DNA of 64,000 nucleotides from Inquilinus limosus (GTDB taxonomy: Bacteria; Pseudomonadota; Alphaproteobacteria; DSM-16000; Inquilinaceae). Positions 52,423 to 59,945 of this stretch are shown here, piece after piece. The notes beneath the pieces are model-generated. The model saw nothing but the letters and a program-made list of their open reading frames with translations. It was not told the DNA's origin and ran no database searches. Numbering within the stretch: the first letter of the stretch is position 1; every line of letters begins with the position of its first letter. The translations under genes and the position numbers were made by a program. The stretch covers positions 284,042-348,041 of the forward strand of contig NZ_NHON01000001.1 in the NCBI RefSeq assembly GCF_002195995.1, written 5' to 3'.

Positions 52423-54087
52423 TCACTCCTGATTTCGTGCCAGGAAGGAATGGATCTGCGCAATGACGGCCGCACCCTCACCGACGGCGGCGGCGACCCG
52501 CTTGGTCGAGCCGGCACGGACGTCTCCAACGGCAAAGATGCCAGGGCAACTCGTTTCCAGCGGCAGCCGCTCGCCATCGCCGGCACGGTCCCCCGCGAGG
52601 ACGAAGCCGTTCCCGTCGATCGCGACGCAGCCGTTGAGCCAGCCTGTATTGGGATCGGCGCCGATGAACAGGAAGAGGTGGCGCGACGCGCACTCCTCAG
52701 TCTCGCCGGTCCGCGCGTCACGGAAGGTGGCGCCGGTCAGGCCGGTCTCCCGATCGCCGTGCAAGCCGACGATCTCGCTGCCCACATGCAGCTCGACATT
52801 GGGCAGCGCCGCGATCCGGTCGATCAGATACCGGGACATGGTCTGCTCGAGCGGTCGCCGGACCACGAGATGCAGGTGCCGGACCTGCGGCGCGAGATAG
52901 GCAACGGCTTGGCCGGCCGAGTTGCCGCCGCCGACCAGGGTCACTTCCTCTCCGGCACAGAGGCGCGCCTCGATCGGCGACGCCCAGTAGGAGACGCCGG
53001 CCCCTTCCAGCTCCTCGACATTGGGAACGTCGGGCCGACGATAGCGCGCGCCCGACGCGATCACGATTGAGCGCGCCCGCGCGGTACATCCGTTGCTGAG
53101 TTCGAGGGAGAATGGGGCCTCCGCATCGGCTCCATGACAGCACAGCCTTCCGACTGTCAGCGGAATCGCGAGCTCGGCGCCGAACTTCGTCGCCTGGTTG
53201 AAGGCCCGGCCCGCCAGAGCCTGTCCGGAGATGCCGGTGGGGAATCCGAGATAGTTCTCGATCCGGGCGGATGCGCCTGCCTGGCCGCCGAAGGCCCGTG
53301 AATCGCAAACCAGGACGGACAGCCCCTCGGACGCGCCATAGACGGCAGTGGCCAGCCCGGCCGGCCCCGCTCCGACGACCGCCACGTCGTAGACGCTCTT
53401 CGGGTCGAGATCCGGCATGATGCCGAGACAGGATGCGGCATCCGCATCGCTCGGATTTCTGAGCAATGTGCCATTCGGGCAGATCATCAACGGCAGATCT
53501 TCGGAGGCAATGCCGAGCTGTTCGACCAGCTCGCGCCCCTCGGCCTCGCAGGCGGCGATGATGGCGTGGGGATAGCCGTTGCGGGTCAAGAATCCGGACA
53601 GCCTGACGATGTCGGCTGCGTCCCGGCGGCCGACCAGAACCGACCCTGCGCCGCCGATCCGCCCTTCCTCGATCAGCGATACGCGCCGGAGGATGAAGGC
53701 GCGCATGATGGCTTCACCGAGATCTGCCGACCCGATGACAAGTGCGCGAAGGTGCGGGGCATCAAAGGGGATCGCCAGCACGCCCTTGTCGCCGGCGACC
53801 ACCGACGCCAGGGTCGCGTGTCCCGACAGCTGGTTGGTCTCGCCGGTGAACTGGCCGGGCGTGTAGGTGGCGATCACCGACGATCTGCCGGCTGCGCCGC
53901 GCTGAAGCGCGTCGGCTGAGCCTTCGAGGATCAGCCAAGCGGGGACGTTGCGGGTGCCGATCTCATAGAGGACATCGCCTGGGCCGAAGCGGCGCGGCTC
54001 ACCGCTCGCGAAGCGCCGGGCCGTGCCGATCTGGAGAGCCGAAAGCGTCGGATATGTCTGCTCCCGCCGATCGTTGCTGATCGCCAT
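52423..54087 (-). CDS. Cyclic-nucleotide-domain flavoprotein, thioredoxin-reductase-like but without CxxC
   Basis: 554 residues from MAISNDRREQ with GGAG upstream. Residues 20-140 are a cNMP-binding (Crp-like) domain. A short linker domain follows (about 145-220). The C-terminal 325 residues are a TrxR-type FAD/NAD(P)H module: AVVGAGPAGLATAVYGASEG, GGQAGASARIENYLGFPTG, TLVGGGNSAGQA, and LFIGADPNTGWL, ending GDVRAGSTKRVAAAVGEG. Where thioredoxin reductase has its redox CATC, this protein reads SYWASPIEARLC, so it cannot be a classical disulfide reductase. A redox sensor or flavin-dependent oxidoreductase role is more likely. Confidence 0.87.
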   Translation of the reverse strand: MAISNDRREQTYPTLSALQIGTARRFASGEPRRFGPGDVLYEIGTRNVPAWLILEGSADALQRGAAGRSSVIATYTPGQFTGETNQLSGHATLASVVAGDKGVLAIPFDAPHLRALVIGSADLGEAIMRAFILRRVSLIEEGRIGGAGSVLVGRRDAADIVRLSGFLTRNGYPHAIIAACEAEGRELVEQLGIASEDLPLMICPNGTLLRNPSDADAASCLGIMPDLDPKSVYDVAVVGAGPAGLATAVYGASEGLSVLVCDSRAFGGQAGASARIENYLGFPTGISGQALAGRAFNQATKFGAELAIPLTVGRLCCHGADAEAPFSLELSNGCTARARSIVIASGARYRRPDVPNVEELEGAGVSYWASPIEARLCAGEEVTLVGGGNSAGQAVAYLAPQVRHLHLVVRRPLEQTMSRYLIDRIAALPNVELHVGSEIVGLHGDRETGLTGATFRDARTGETEECASRHLFLFIGADPNTGWLNGCVAIDGNGFVLAGDRAGDGERLPLETSCPGIFAVGDVRAGSTKRVAAAVGEGAAVIAQIHSFLARNQE

Positions 54088-54194
54088 GGTGTGAACTCCG
54101 TATCGGCCTGTGCTCGTGCTGGCATCGTCCGGCATCAATGCGTCAGTCTATGCCGCGAACCAGCTGAGCCAACTTTTTCCGCAGAGTCTGTGGG

Positions 54195-55424
54195 TCACGC
54201 GGGCGCCAGCTGGGGCGCCTTCGGCAGGGTGAGCGCGAAGACGAGAAGGCCAAGAAGGGTCAGCCCGAAACCCGCCCAGACGGCCGAGAGCAGGCCGTAG
54301 CCGGCGGCAATGGTCAGGCTGCCCGCCCAGGCGCCGATGGCATTGGCGACATTGAGCGCCGCGAGGTTCATGGCCCCCATCAGCGTCGGCGCCTCCGGGG
54401 CGAAGCGCGTCAGGCGGACCTGGATCGTGGGGATGGCGACCATCATGGTCGCGCCGACGCCGAACAGCGCCGGCATCAGGATCAAGACATTGCCTCCGCC
54501 GGTCGCCAGCAGCGCGAGTGCGATCAGGGCGCTGCCGAAGCCCACGATCAGTCCTCGCGCGGGATAAACATCGGCAAGCCGTCCGCCGATCAGGTTGCCA
54601 GCGGTCATGCCGAGGCCGAACAGCGCCAGCGCGACCGGAATCCAGACCTGGTCCAGCGTTGCCACATCGGTGACGAAGGGGCCGATGAAGGTGTAGACGG
54701 CGAAGATGCTGGCCACACCGAGCGCCGCGACGAGCATCATGGCCCAGACAGCCGGCCGGCGCAGCGAGGCCAACTCCTGCACCACGGGGCCGCCGTGCAG
54801 CGCCTCCGTCCGCGGCACCCAGATCCACAGGGCCAGGAAGGCGAGACCGGCCAGCGCGGCGACGGTGAAATAGGTGTTCCGCCAGCCGAGAGTCTGGCCG
54901 AGGAAGGTCGCCAGCGGCGAGCCGATGATCGTCGCGATGGTCAGCCCGGTCATGACCAGCGCGAACGCCTTGCCTGAGTGGCCAGGCCCGACGATGTACG
55001 AGGCCACCACGGCACCGGCGCCGAAATACGCCCCTTGCGGCATGCCGCTAATGAATCGGGCCAGGGCAAACATGCCGAGATCCGTGGCGACGGCCGAGAG
55101 GACATTGCCGAGGATGAACAGCCCCATGAGGCACAGCAGCAGAGTTCGCCGGTTCAGCCGCGCCGCCACCAGCGTCACGAGAGGAGCACCGATCACCACG
55201 CCGAAAGCATAGGCCGCAATCGCATTCGTTGCCGTGGGGATGTCGATGCCGAGGCTCGCCGAGAACAGCTGGAGAATCCCCATGCTTGCGAACTCGGAGG
55301 TCCCGATGCAGAAGCTGCCGAGCGCCAGGGCGAACAGTGTAAGGCCCCGCTTGCGCTGTTCCGCTTCATTCGTGCAATGCACCGTCACAGCGGCGCATTG
55401 ACCGCGATAGGCCTTGTCCAGCAT
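54195..55424 (-). CDS. MFS drug/metabolite exporter (DHA1, AraJ-like)
   Basis: 409 residues with twelve predicted membrane helices. The early LALGSFCIGTSEFASMGIL helix, the loop ARLNRRTLLLCLMG between helices 2 and 3, and the ARFISGMPQGAYFGAGAVVAS helix 4-5 region are typical of DHA1 exporters such as AraJ, YdhP and the chloramphenicol-resistance group. It lies on the minus strand between the flavoprotein and aldehyde dehydrogenase genes, separated from each by more than 100 bp, so it may have its own promoter. The exported compound is unknown. Confidence 0.9.
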   Translation of the reverse strand: MLDKAYRGQCAAVTVHCTNEAEQRKRGLTLFALALGSFCIGTSEFASMGILQLFSASLGIDIPTATNAIAAYAFGVVIGAPLVTLVAARLNRRTLLLCLMGLFILGNVLSAVATDLGMFALARFISGMPQGAYFGAGAVVASYIVGPGHSGKAFALVMTGLTIATIIGSPLATFLGQTLGWRNTYFTVAALAGLAFLALWIWVPRTEALHGGPVVQELASLRRPAVWAMMLVAALGVASIFAVYTFIGPFVTDVATLDQVWIPVALALFGLGMTAGNLIGGRLADVYPARGLIVGFGSALIALALLATGGGNVLILMPALFGVGATMMVAIPTIQVRLTRFAPEAPTLMGAMNLAALNVANAIGAWAGSLTIAAGYGLLSAVWAGFGLTLLGLLVFALTLPKAPQLAPA

Positions 55425-55575
55425 CCCTGCCTCCCATTCGCGATGCCCGTGTGAGCCCGCGCCGGACCGGCGCCCGGCGTTTCATCCGATGTCCTGTCGT
55501 CCGGATCCCCTAAGCCCCGCCTCCGCCAGGCTTCGTCAACCGACTGCCGGGGCGCCGCGGAACGGACGACCGGCT

Positions 55576-56952
55576 CTATCGCTTGAAGACGATCATCTTC
55601 TCCGCGGTCATCTCGCGCGCCGTGTAGGGAATGCCGCCGACGCCGTAGCCGGACTCGCGCCGGCCGGCAAAAGGCATCCAGTCGGTGCGGAAGGCGCTGT
55701 GGTCGTTCACCATCACCGCCGAGGCGTCGAGCCGTTCGGCGGCATCGAGGGCGACGTCAAGTTCACGCGTGAAGATGCTCGCTTGGAACGCGACGGACAG
55801 GGAATTGGCGGCGCCGATCGCCTCATCGATCTCGTCATAGCCATAGACGCAGGTGACCGGCCCGAAGATCTCGTGCGTCGAGACCTTGGCGTCCTTCGGC
55901 GGCTCCACGAGTATCGCGGGCTGCAGCGTCGTCGTGCTGAAGCGCTCGCCGCCGATCCGGCGCGCACCGCCCGCCACGGCCTCGGCGATCCAGCTTTCGA
56001 CCCGCTCCGATTCCTTCGGCGTGATCAGGGGCCCTACCTCGGTGTCCGCACGGGTCGGATCGCCGACGCGCAGTTGCCCTACCCGCGCGGCAAAGCGGTC
56101 GACGAAGGCCTGCTTGATCTCGGCATGCACGTAGATGCGCTGGACCGACACGCACACCTGGCCGGCGTGATAGTAGCCGCCCTTGGCGATCGGCTCGATG
56201 ATCGCATCGAGATCGGCGCTACGGTCGACGATGACGGGCGCAACGCCGCCATGCTCGAGCGCGCAGCGGGTCCCGGGCGCCAGGATCGAGCGCAGCCGCC
56301 AGCCGACCGCCGCCGACCCGATGAAGCTGAGGAACGCGACGCGGGCATCGGTCACGAAGGATTCGGAGAGATCGCGGCTTTCGGGAAGCAGCGTCTGCAC
56401 CCAGCCTTCGGGCATCCCCGCATCGTGCACGAGCTTCACGAGCTCGACGCAGCAGAGCGGCGTCGCCATGGCCGGCTTGACGATGACCGGGCAACCGGTA
56501 GCGATGGCGGGCGCGACCTGATGCACGATGAGGTTGAGCGGATGGTTGAAGGCGGAGATCGCCGCCACCACGCCGATCGGCTCCTTGATCGTCCAGGCGC
56601 GGCGATTCTCGCTCGCCGGGGTCAGGCCCATGGGAATTTCGACGCCCCCCCGGCTGCGCAGCAGGTCCGCGGCATTGCGGATGCCGTCGATCGCCCGGTC
56701 GGTCTCGACCAGCGCGTCCGAGTAAGGCTTCCCGCCTTCGCGCGCGATCAGCATGGCGAAGGTCTCGCGCCGCGTTTCGACCAGGCCCGCGAGCCTGTGC
56801 AGCACGGCCATCCGCTCATGCGGCTGCAGCCACCCGGCGCGATCCTGGAACCGGGCGCGCGCCGCCGCCAGCTTGGCTTCGAGCGCCGGCGCATCATCCG
56901 TAGGCAGCTCAGCGATGCGCCCGCGATCAAACGCTTGCACAACCTCGACCAT
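55576..56952 (-). CDS. NAD(P)-dependent aldehyde dehydrogenase
   Basis: 458 residues from MVEVVQAFDRG (GAGG six bases upstream); the frame 68 codons longer is a shadow. The catalytic Cys lies in AGQVCVSVQRIYVH, the general-base Glu in ALEHGGVAPVIV, and the cofactor-binding SFIGSAAVGWRL before it. The NHPLNLIVHQVAPAI segment holds the active-site Asn. The C-terminal EIFGPVTCVYGY and ESGYGVGGI are normal. It oxidises aldehydes to acids. Together with the alcohol dehydrogenase downstream in the cluster it fits a carbonyl-detoxification or catabolic pathway. Confidence 0.92.
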   Translation of the reverse strand: MVEVVQAFDRGRIAELPTDDAPALEAKLAAARARFQDRAGWLQPHERMAVLHRLAGLVETRRETFAMLIAREGGKPYSDALVETDRAIDGIRNAADLLRSRGGVEIPMGLTPASENRRAWTIKEPIGVVAAISAFNHPLNLIVHQVAPAIATGCPVIVKPAMATPLCCVELVKLVHDAGMPEGWVQTLLPESRDLSESFVTDARVAFLSFIGSAAVGWRLRSILAPGTRCALEHGGVAPVIVDRSADLDAIIEPIAKGGYYHAGQVCVSVQRIYVHAEIKQAFVDRFAARVGQLRVGDPTRADTEVGPLITPKESERVESWIAEAVAGGARRIGGERFSTTTLQPAILVEPPKDAKVSTHEIFGPVTCVYGYDEIDEAIGAANSLSVAFQASIFTRELDVALDAAERLDASAVMVNDHSAFRTDWMPFAGRRESGYGVGGIPYTAREMTAEKMIVFKR

Positions 56953-57004
56953 GCTCGTCCTCGTTCTCCAAGCGGCAGGGTTGCCGCGATCCGCGCCTTC
57001 CGAG

Positions 57005-57304
57005 CTATCCGACCTCCTCCACCTCCGAGACCACGGCCGTCCGATCGGCCAGCTCGGGGATTTTGGCCAGGTAGGCTTGATAGTGCGGCGAGTTTCGATG
57101 GGCTTCGACGGCCGCAGCGTCGCGGTACAGCTCATCCAGCACATAGCGATCTTCATTCGATGAGTCGCGCCAGACGTCCCAGCGGAGATTGCCCGGTTCG
57201 GCCCGGCACTGCGATGCCATGCCGACGAGCAGCACTCTGAGCTCAGCGCTCCTTCCCGGGCGAGCGGTCAGGATGGCGGTGATCTTGGACGGAGACTGTG
57301 TCAC
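57005..57304 (-). CDS. Antibiotic-biosynthesis-monooxygenase (ABM)-fold protein
   Basis: 99 residues from a GTG start with GGGAG eight bases upstream. The ABM ferredoxin-like fold is seen in KITAILTARPGRSAELRVLL, CRAEPGNLRWDVWRDSSNED and RYVLDELYRDAAAVEAHRNS followed by HYQAYLAKI. Members are small dimeric enzymes that oxidise quinols or polyketides, or stress proteins like YgiN/LsrG. It lies 52 bp before the aldehyde dehydrogenase on the same strand. The longer frame upstream is not supported. Confidence 0.83.
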   Translation of the reverse strand: MTQSPSKITAILTARPGRSAELRVLLVGMASQCRAEPGNLRWDVWRDSSNEDRYVLDELYRDAAAVEAHRNSPHYQAYLAKIPELADRTAVVSEVEEVG

Positions 57305-57410
57305 GCGCGGCTCCCGGTGAAATGGGCAAGCGGGCCTCCTCTCAGCGGCCAGGCTTCGAGCGTGCGGGTTCTGATCGCACGCCCGAAGCTTCAGTCCGCA
57401 TCCGGCCGGT

Positions 57411-58079
57411 TCATCCTTTGAGGGCGGTGAGCAACTCTTTCCCCAGCGGCCCCGCCGAGGCAGGGTTCTGGCCGGTGATGAGGCGCCCATCGACGATGAC
57501 GTGAGGTTGCCAGTTGGATGCTGACGAATAGTCGGCACCCTCTGCCCTCAACGCATCCTCCAGCTCGTAGGGGACGTCATCGCGGGCATAGTCGTATTCT
57601 TCCTTCTTGGAGAACGACGTGAGCCGCTTGCCGCGCACGAAGGGCGTGCCGTCACCGAGATCCACGCCGAGCAGCGCGCACGGACCGTGACAAACCGCGG
57701 CGACGAGCTTCCCCGTGGTCCAGGCACGGACGATGGCGCTCTGCACGGCGGCGTTGCGCTGTATGTCGACCATGGGCCCGAGGCCGCCCGGCACCAGAAT
57801 GGCGTCGTAGTCGGCGGCGTCCACTTCGGACAGTCTGCGGCTGTGGTTCAGCCGGCGAAACGCCTTGCTCTCGAGAAACGCCTTCTGGGCGGGGTCTTTC
57901 TCATCATAGGCGTCGTAAGGCGTCCATCCTCCGGCAGGCGAAGCGAACTCCACCGCGATTTCCGCCTTGTCGAGCACGTCGAAAGGATGGGCGACCTCGG
58001 CGAAGAAGAAGCCGGTCTTTCGACTGTGCGGACCGATCACGGCTGCGTTGGTAACGATGAACAGAACATGCTGGGTCAC
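57411..58079 (-). CDS. DJ-1/PfpI family protein (type 1 glutamine-amidotransferase-like)
   Basis: 222 residues. The nucleophile elbow AAVCHGPCALLGV (Cys about 128) and the preceding ILVPGGLGPMVDIQ (Glu/Gly loop) mark the DJ-1/PfpI superfamily, Hsp31-like subgroup. SASNWQPHVIVDGRLITGQNPAS (split here at SASNWQPHVIVDG and RLITGQNPAS) is the typical C-terminal part. Hsp31-like members act as glyoxalase III or protein deglycase against methylglyoxal. It lies between the ABM protein and the alcohol dehydrogenase; that context fits reactive-carbonyl removal. Confidence 0.9.
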   Translation of the reverse strand: MTQHVLFIVTNAAVIGPHSRKTGFFFAEVAHPFDVLDKAEIAVEFASPAGGWTPYDAYDEKDPAQKAFLESKAFRRLNHSRRLSEVDAADYDAILVPGGLGPMVDIQRNAAVQSAIVRAWTTGKLVAAVCHGPCALLGVDLGDGTPFVRGKRLTSFSKKEEYDYARDDVPYELEDALRAEGADYSSASNWQPHVIVDGRLITGQNPASAGPLGKELLTALKG

Positions 58080-58113
58080 GGTCTTCTTCCTTTGGTTTTG
58101 CCCGCTCAGGCCG

Positions 58114-59169
58114 TCAGAACTTGAGCACGGCCCGGCCGACGACGCGGTTGTCCCGCAGGAGGTTCAGGTACTCGTTGATCTGATCGAAACCGATGGTCTC
58201 GATCGTATGCTGGATCTTGCCTTCGGCGGCGAGCGCCATGACCTCGCTGAGATCGGCGTTGTTGCCCCAGAACGACCCGTGGAAGGTCTGTTCTCCCGAC
58301 ACGCGCGGGAACAGCGGGATATCGATGCGGTCGCCCACGAAGCCGACATCCGCGTAGTGGCCGCTGATCGCCAGCAGGGCAAATCCCAGCTGCATCATCT
58401 CCGGCGCGCCGACGCTATCGATGATAGCGTCGAGCTTGTTCTGCCCCGTGGCCTTCTTCAGCTCCTTGCCAACATCGTCGGCGGATTTGCCCTTGATGTT
58501 GATGATGTGGTCGGCCCCGTACTTCTTCGCGATCGCCAGCTTGTCCGGATTGCGGGCGAAGGCGACGACGGTCGCGCCGGCGCCGAGCAGCTTGGCATAC
58601 TGGACCGCATAGGCGCCGAGGCCGCCGACACCGAACACGCCGATCACCCGGTCGGGCCCGAGCCCGCCGGCATCGCGGATCTTCTTGAGGCCGCGATAGG
58701 GCGTCAGCCCGGCATCGGTGAGCGGCGCCAGCTCTTCGAACTGCAGGTGCTTCGCCACCTTGATCACGTAGCGTGCCGGAACCGGGATGTATTCCGCGAA
58801 CCCGCCATAGGTCCCGAAGCCGGGCCAGCGCACATTGGGGCAGATATGTGTGTTGCCGACCTGGCAATGACGACACACGCCATCGCCCCATCCGGGCGCG
58901 ACCACCACGTGGTCGCCTTCCTCCAGGCCTGCGGCCTTTGGAACGACGCTGCCGATTTTCTCCAACGTGCCGGTGATCTCGTGGCCCGGGATCACTGGCG
59001 GCGGGATATCGCCATAGTTCTGGAAAAATCCATCGACCAGCAGAACGTCGGATCGGCACATCCCGCAGGCCCTGACCTTGACCAGCACCTCGTCGGCCTG
59101 GATCTCGGGAACCGGGATGTCCTCGAGGACGAGTGGCTTGTGGTACTCAAGAATGCGAGCGGCTTTCAT
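58114..59169 (-). CDS. Zn-dependent alcohol dehydrogenase (MDR, AdhP-like)
   Basis: 351 residues. Catalytic zinc ligands in ACGMCRSDVLL and GHEITGTLEKIG. The structural-zinc lobe WGDGVCRHCQVGNTHIC keeps three cysteines with the expected spacing. The Rossmann motif is GVGGLGAYAVQ. It is one of the minus-strand detoxification genes, 34 bp upstream of the DJ-1-like gene. It is distinct from the sigma-54-controlled dehydrogenase earlier in the window, whose structural lobe is degenerate. The substrate is an alcohol/aldehyde, not defined further. Confidence 0.92.
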   Translation of the reverse strand: MKAARILEYHKPLVLEDIPVPEIQADEVLVKVRACGMCRSDVLLVDGFFQNYGDIPPPVIPGHEITGTLEKIGSVVPKAAGLEEGDHVVVAPGWGDGVCRHCQVGNTHICPNVRWPGFGTYGGFAEYIPVPARYVIKVAKHLQFEELAPLTDAGLTPYRGLKKIRDAGGLGPDRVIGVFGVGGLGAYAVQYAKLLGAGATVVAFARNPDKLAIAKKYGADHIINIKGKSADDVGKELKKATGQNKLDAIIDSVGAPEMMQLGFALLAISGHYADVGFVGDRIDIPLFPRVSGEQTFHGSFWGNNADLSEVMALAAEGKIQHTIETIGFDQINEYLNLLRDNRVVGRAVLKF

Positions 59170-59192
59170 GGGCTTCCCCTTCTCTCGAGAGT

Positions 59193-59615
59193 TCAGGTGT
59201 CGCTGACTGCGTCCGCGGCGGCCTCAGCCACGGCGATGTCCTGCTCGACGGAACCGGCGCTCGCTCCGACCGCCCCGACGATGGCGCCGTCGATGCGAAC
59301 CGGCAGGCCGCCACCGAAGATCACGACCCTGCCGTGATTGCTCTGCGCGATTCCGAAGAGCGGCGCGCCGGGCTGCGCGAGCTCGGCCAGATAGGCGGTC
59401 GTCTTGTCGAACAGACGGGCCGTCATCGCCTTGCCGATGGCGAGGTCGATGCTGCCGATCAAGGCCCCGTCCTGCCGCATGAAGGCGACGAGCGCCCCGC
59501 CGCCATCCACCACGGCGATGTTGTAGGCGATGCCGAGGGCGGCGGCCTTGGCCTCGCCCGCCTCGAGCATCCGCTTTGCATCTGAAAGCGTCAGGGTGTT
59601 GCAGGAGCGTGGCAT
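59193..59615 (-). CDS. GlcG/HbpS-family protein
   Basis: 140 residues from MPRSCNTLTLSDAKRML; the frame 42 codons longer looks non-coding at its start. Family marks are AVVDGGGALVAFMRQDGA, SIDLAIGKAMTA and GGGLPVRIDGAIVGAVGASAGS followed by EQDIAVAEAA (split). HbpS binds haem and senses redox; GlcG-type proteins often sit in dehydrogenase clusters with unclear function. No signal peptide is seen here. First gene of the minus-strand detoxification run and divergent from a large regulator. Confidence 0.87.
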   Translation of the reverse strand: MPRSCNTLTLSDAKRMLEAGEAKAAALGIAYNIAVVDGGGALVAFMRQDGALIGSIDLAIGKAMTARLFDKTTAYLAELAQPGAPLFGIAQSNHGRVVIFGGGLPVRIDGAIVGAVGASAGSVEQDIAVAEAAADAVSDT

Positions 59616-59945
59616 CGTATTCGCGGCCCTGTTTTGATCCGGATGCCCGTCATTTCGAGGCACGCATGCGCACCGCATGGCCGCGTTTGCAGCCACGTCC
59701 GCGAGATGCGAGACTTTCCTTGATCGACCGGCGCCTGCCATAGCTCGCAGGCCAGCCTTCTCGGCTAGGGGAATTGACTAGCACCGGGGCCGGCTCTCGA
59801 GTGGTAAAAAACGGTAAAAGAATCGAGGTGGGGCGGGCTGCGGAATTGCTTTACTGCGGGCCCCGTCAGCGGTCGTGGGAAGGGAAGAAGCGATTTGGCG
59901 GTCCGGCCGCAATCGCGAAGCCCGCAGTCGGGGGCTGCACAGACT
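59616..59945. promoter_or_regulatory. Divergent promoter region between the GlcG-like gene and the regulator
   Basis: 330 bp with no supportable gene. It should hold the promoters of both the minus-strand detoxification run and the plus-strand regulator. A less GC-rich patch around 59800-59830 (GGTAAAAAACGGTAAAAGAA) is the most promoter-like part. Confidence 0.5.
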
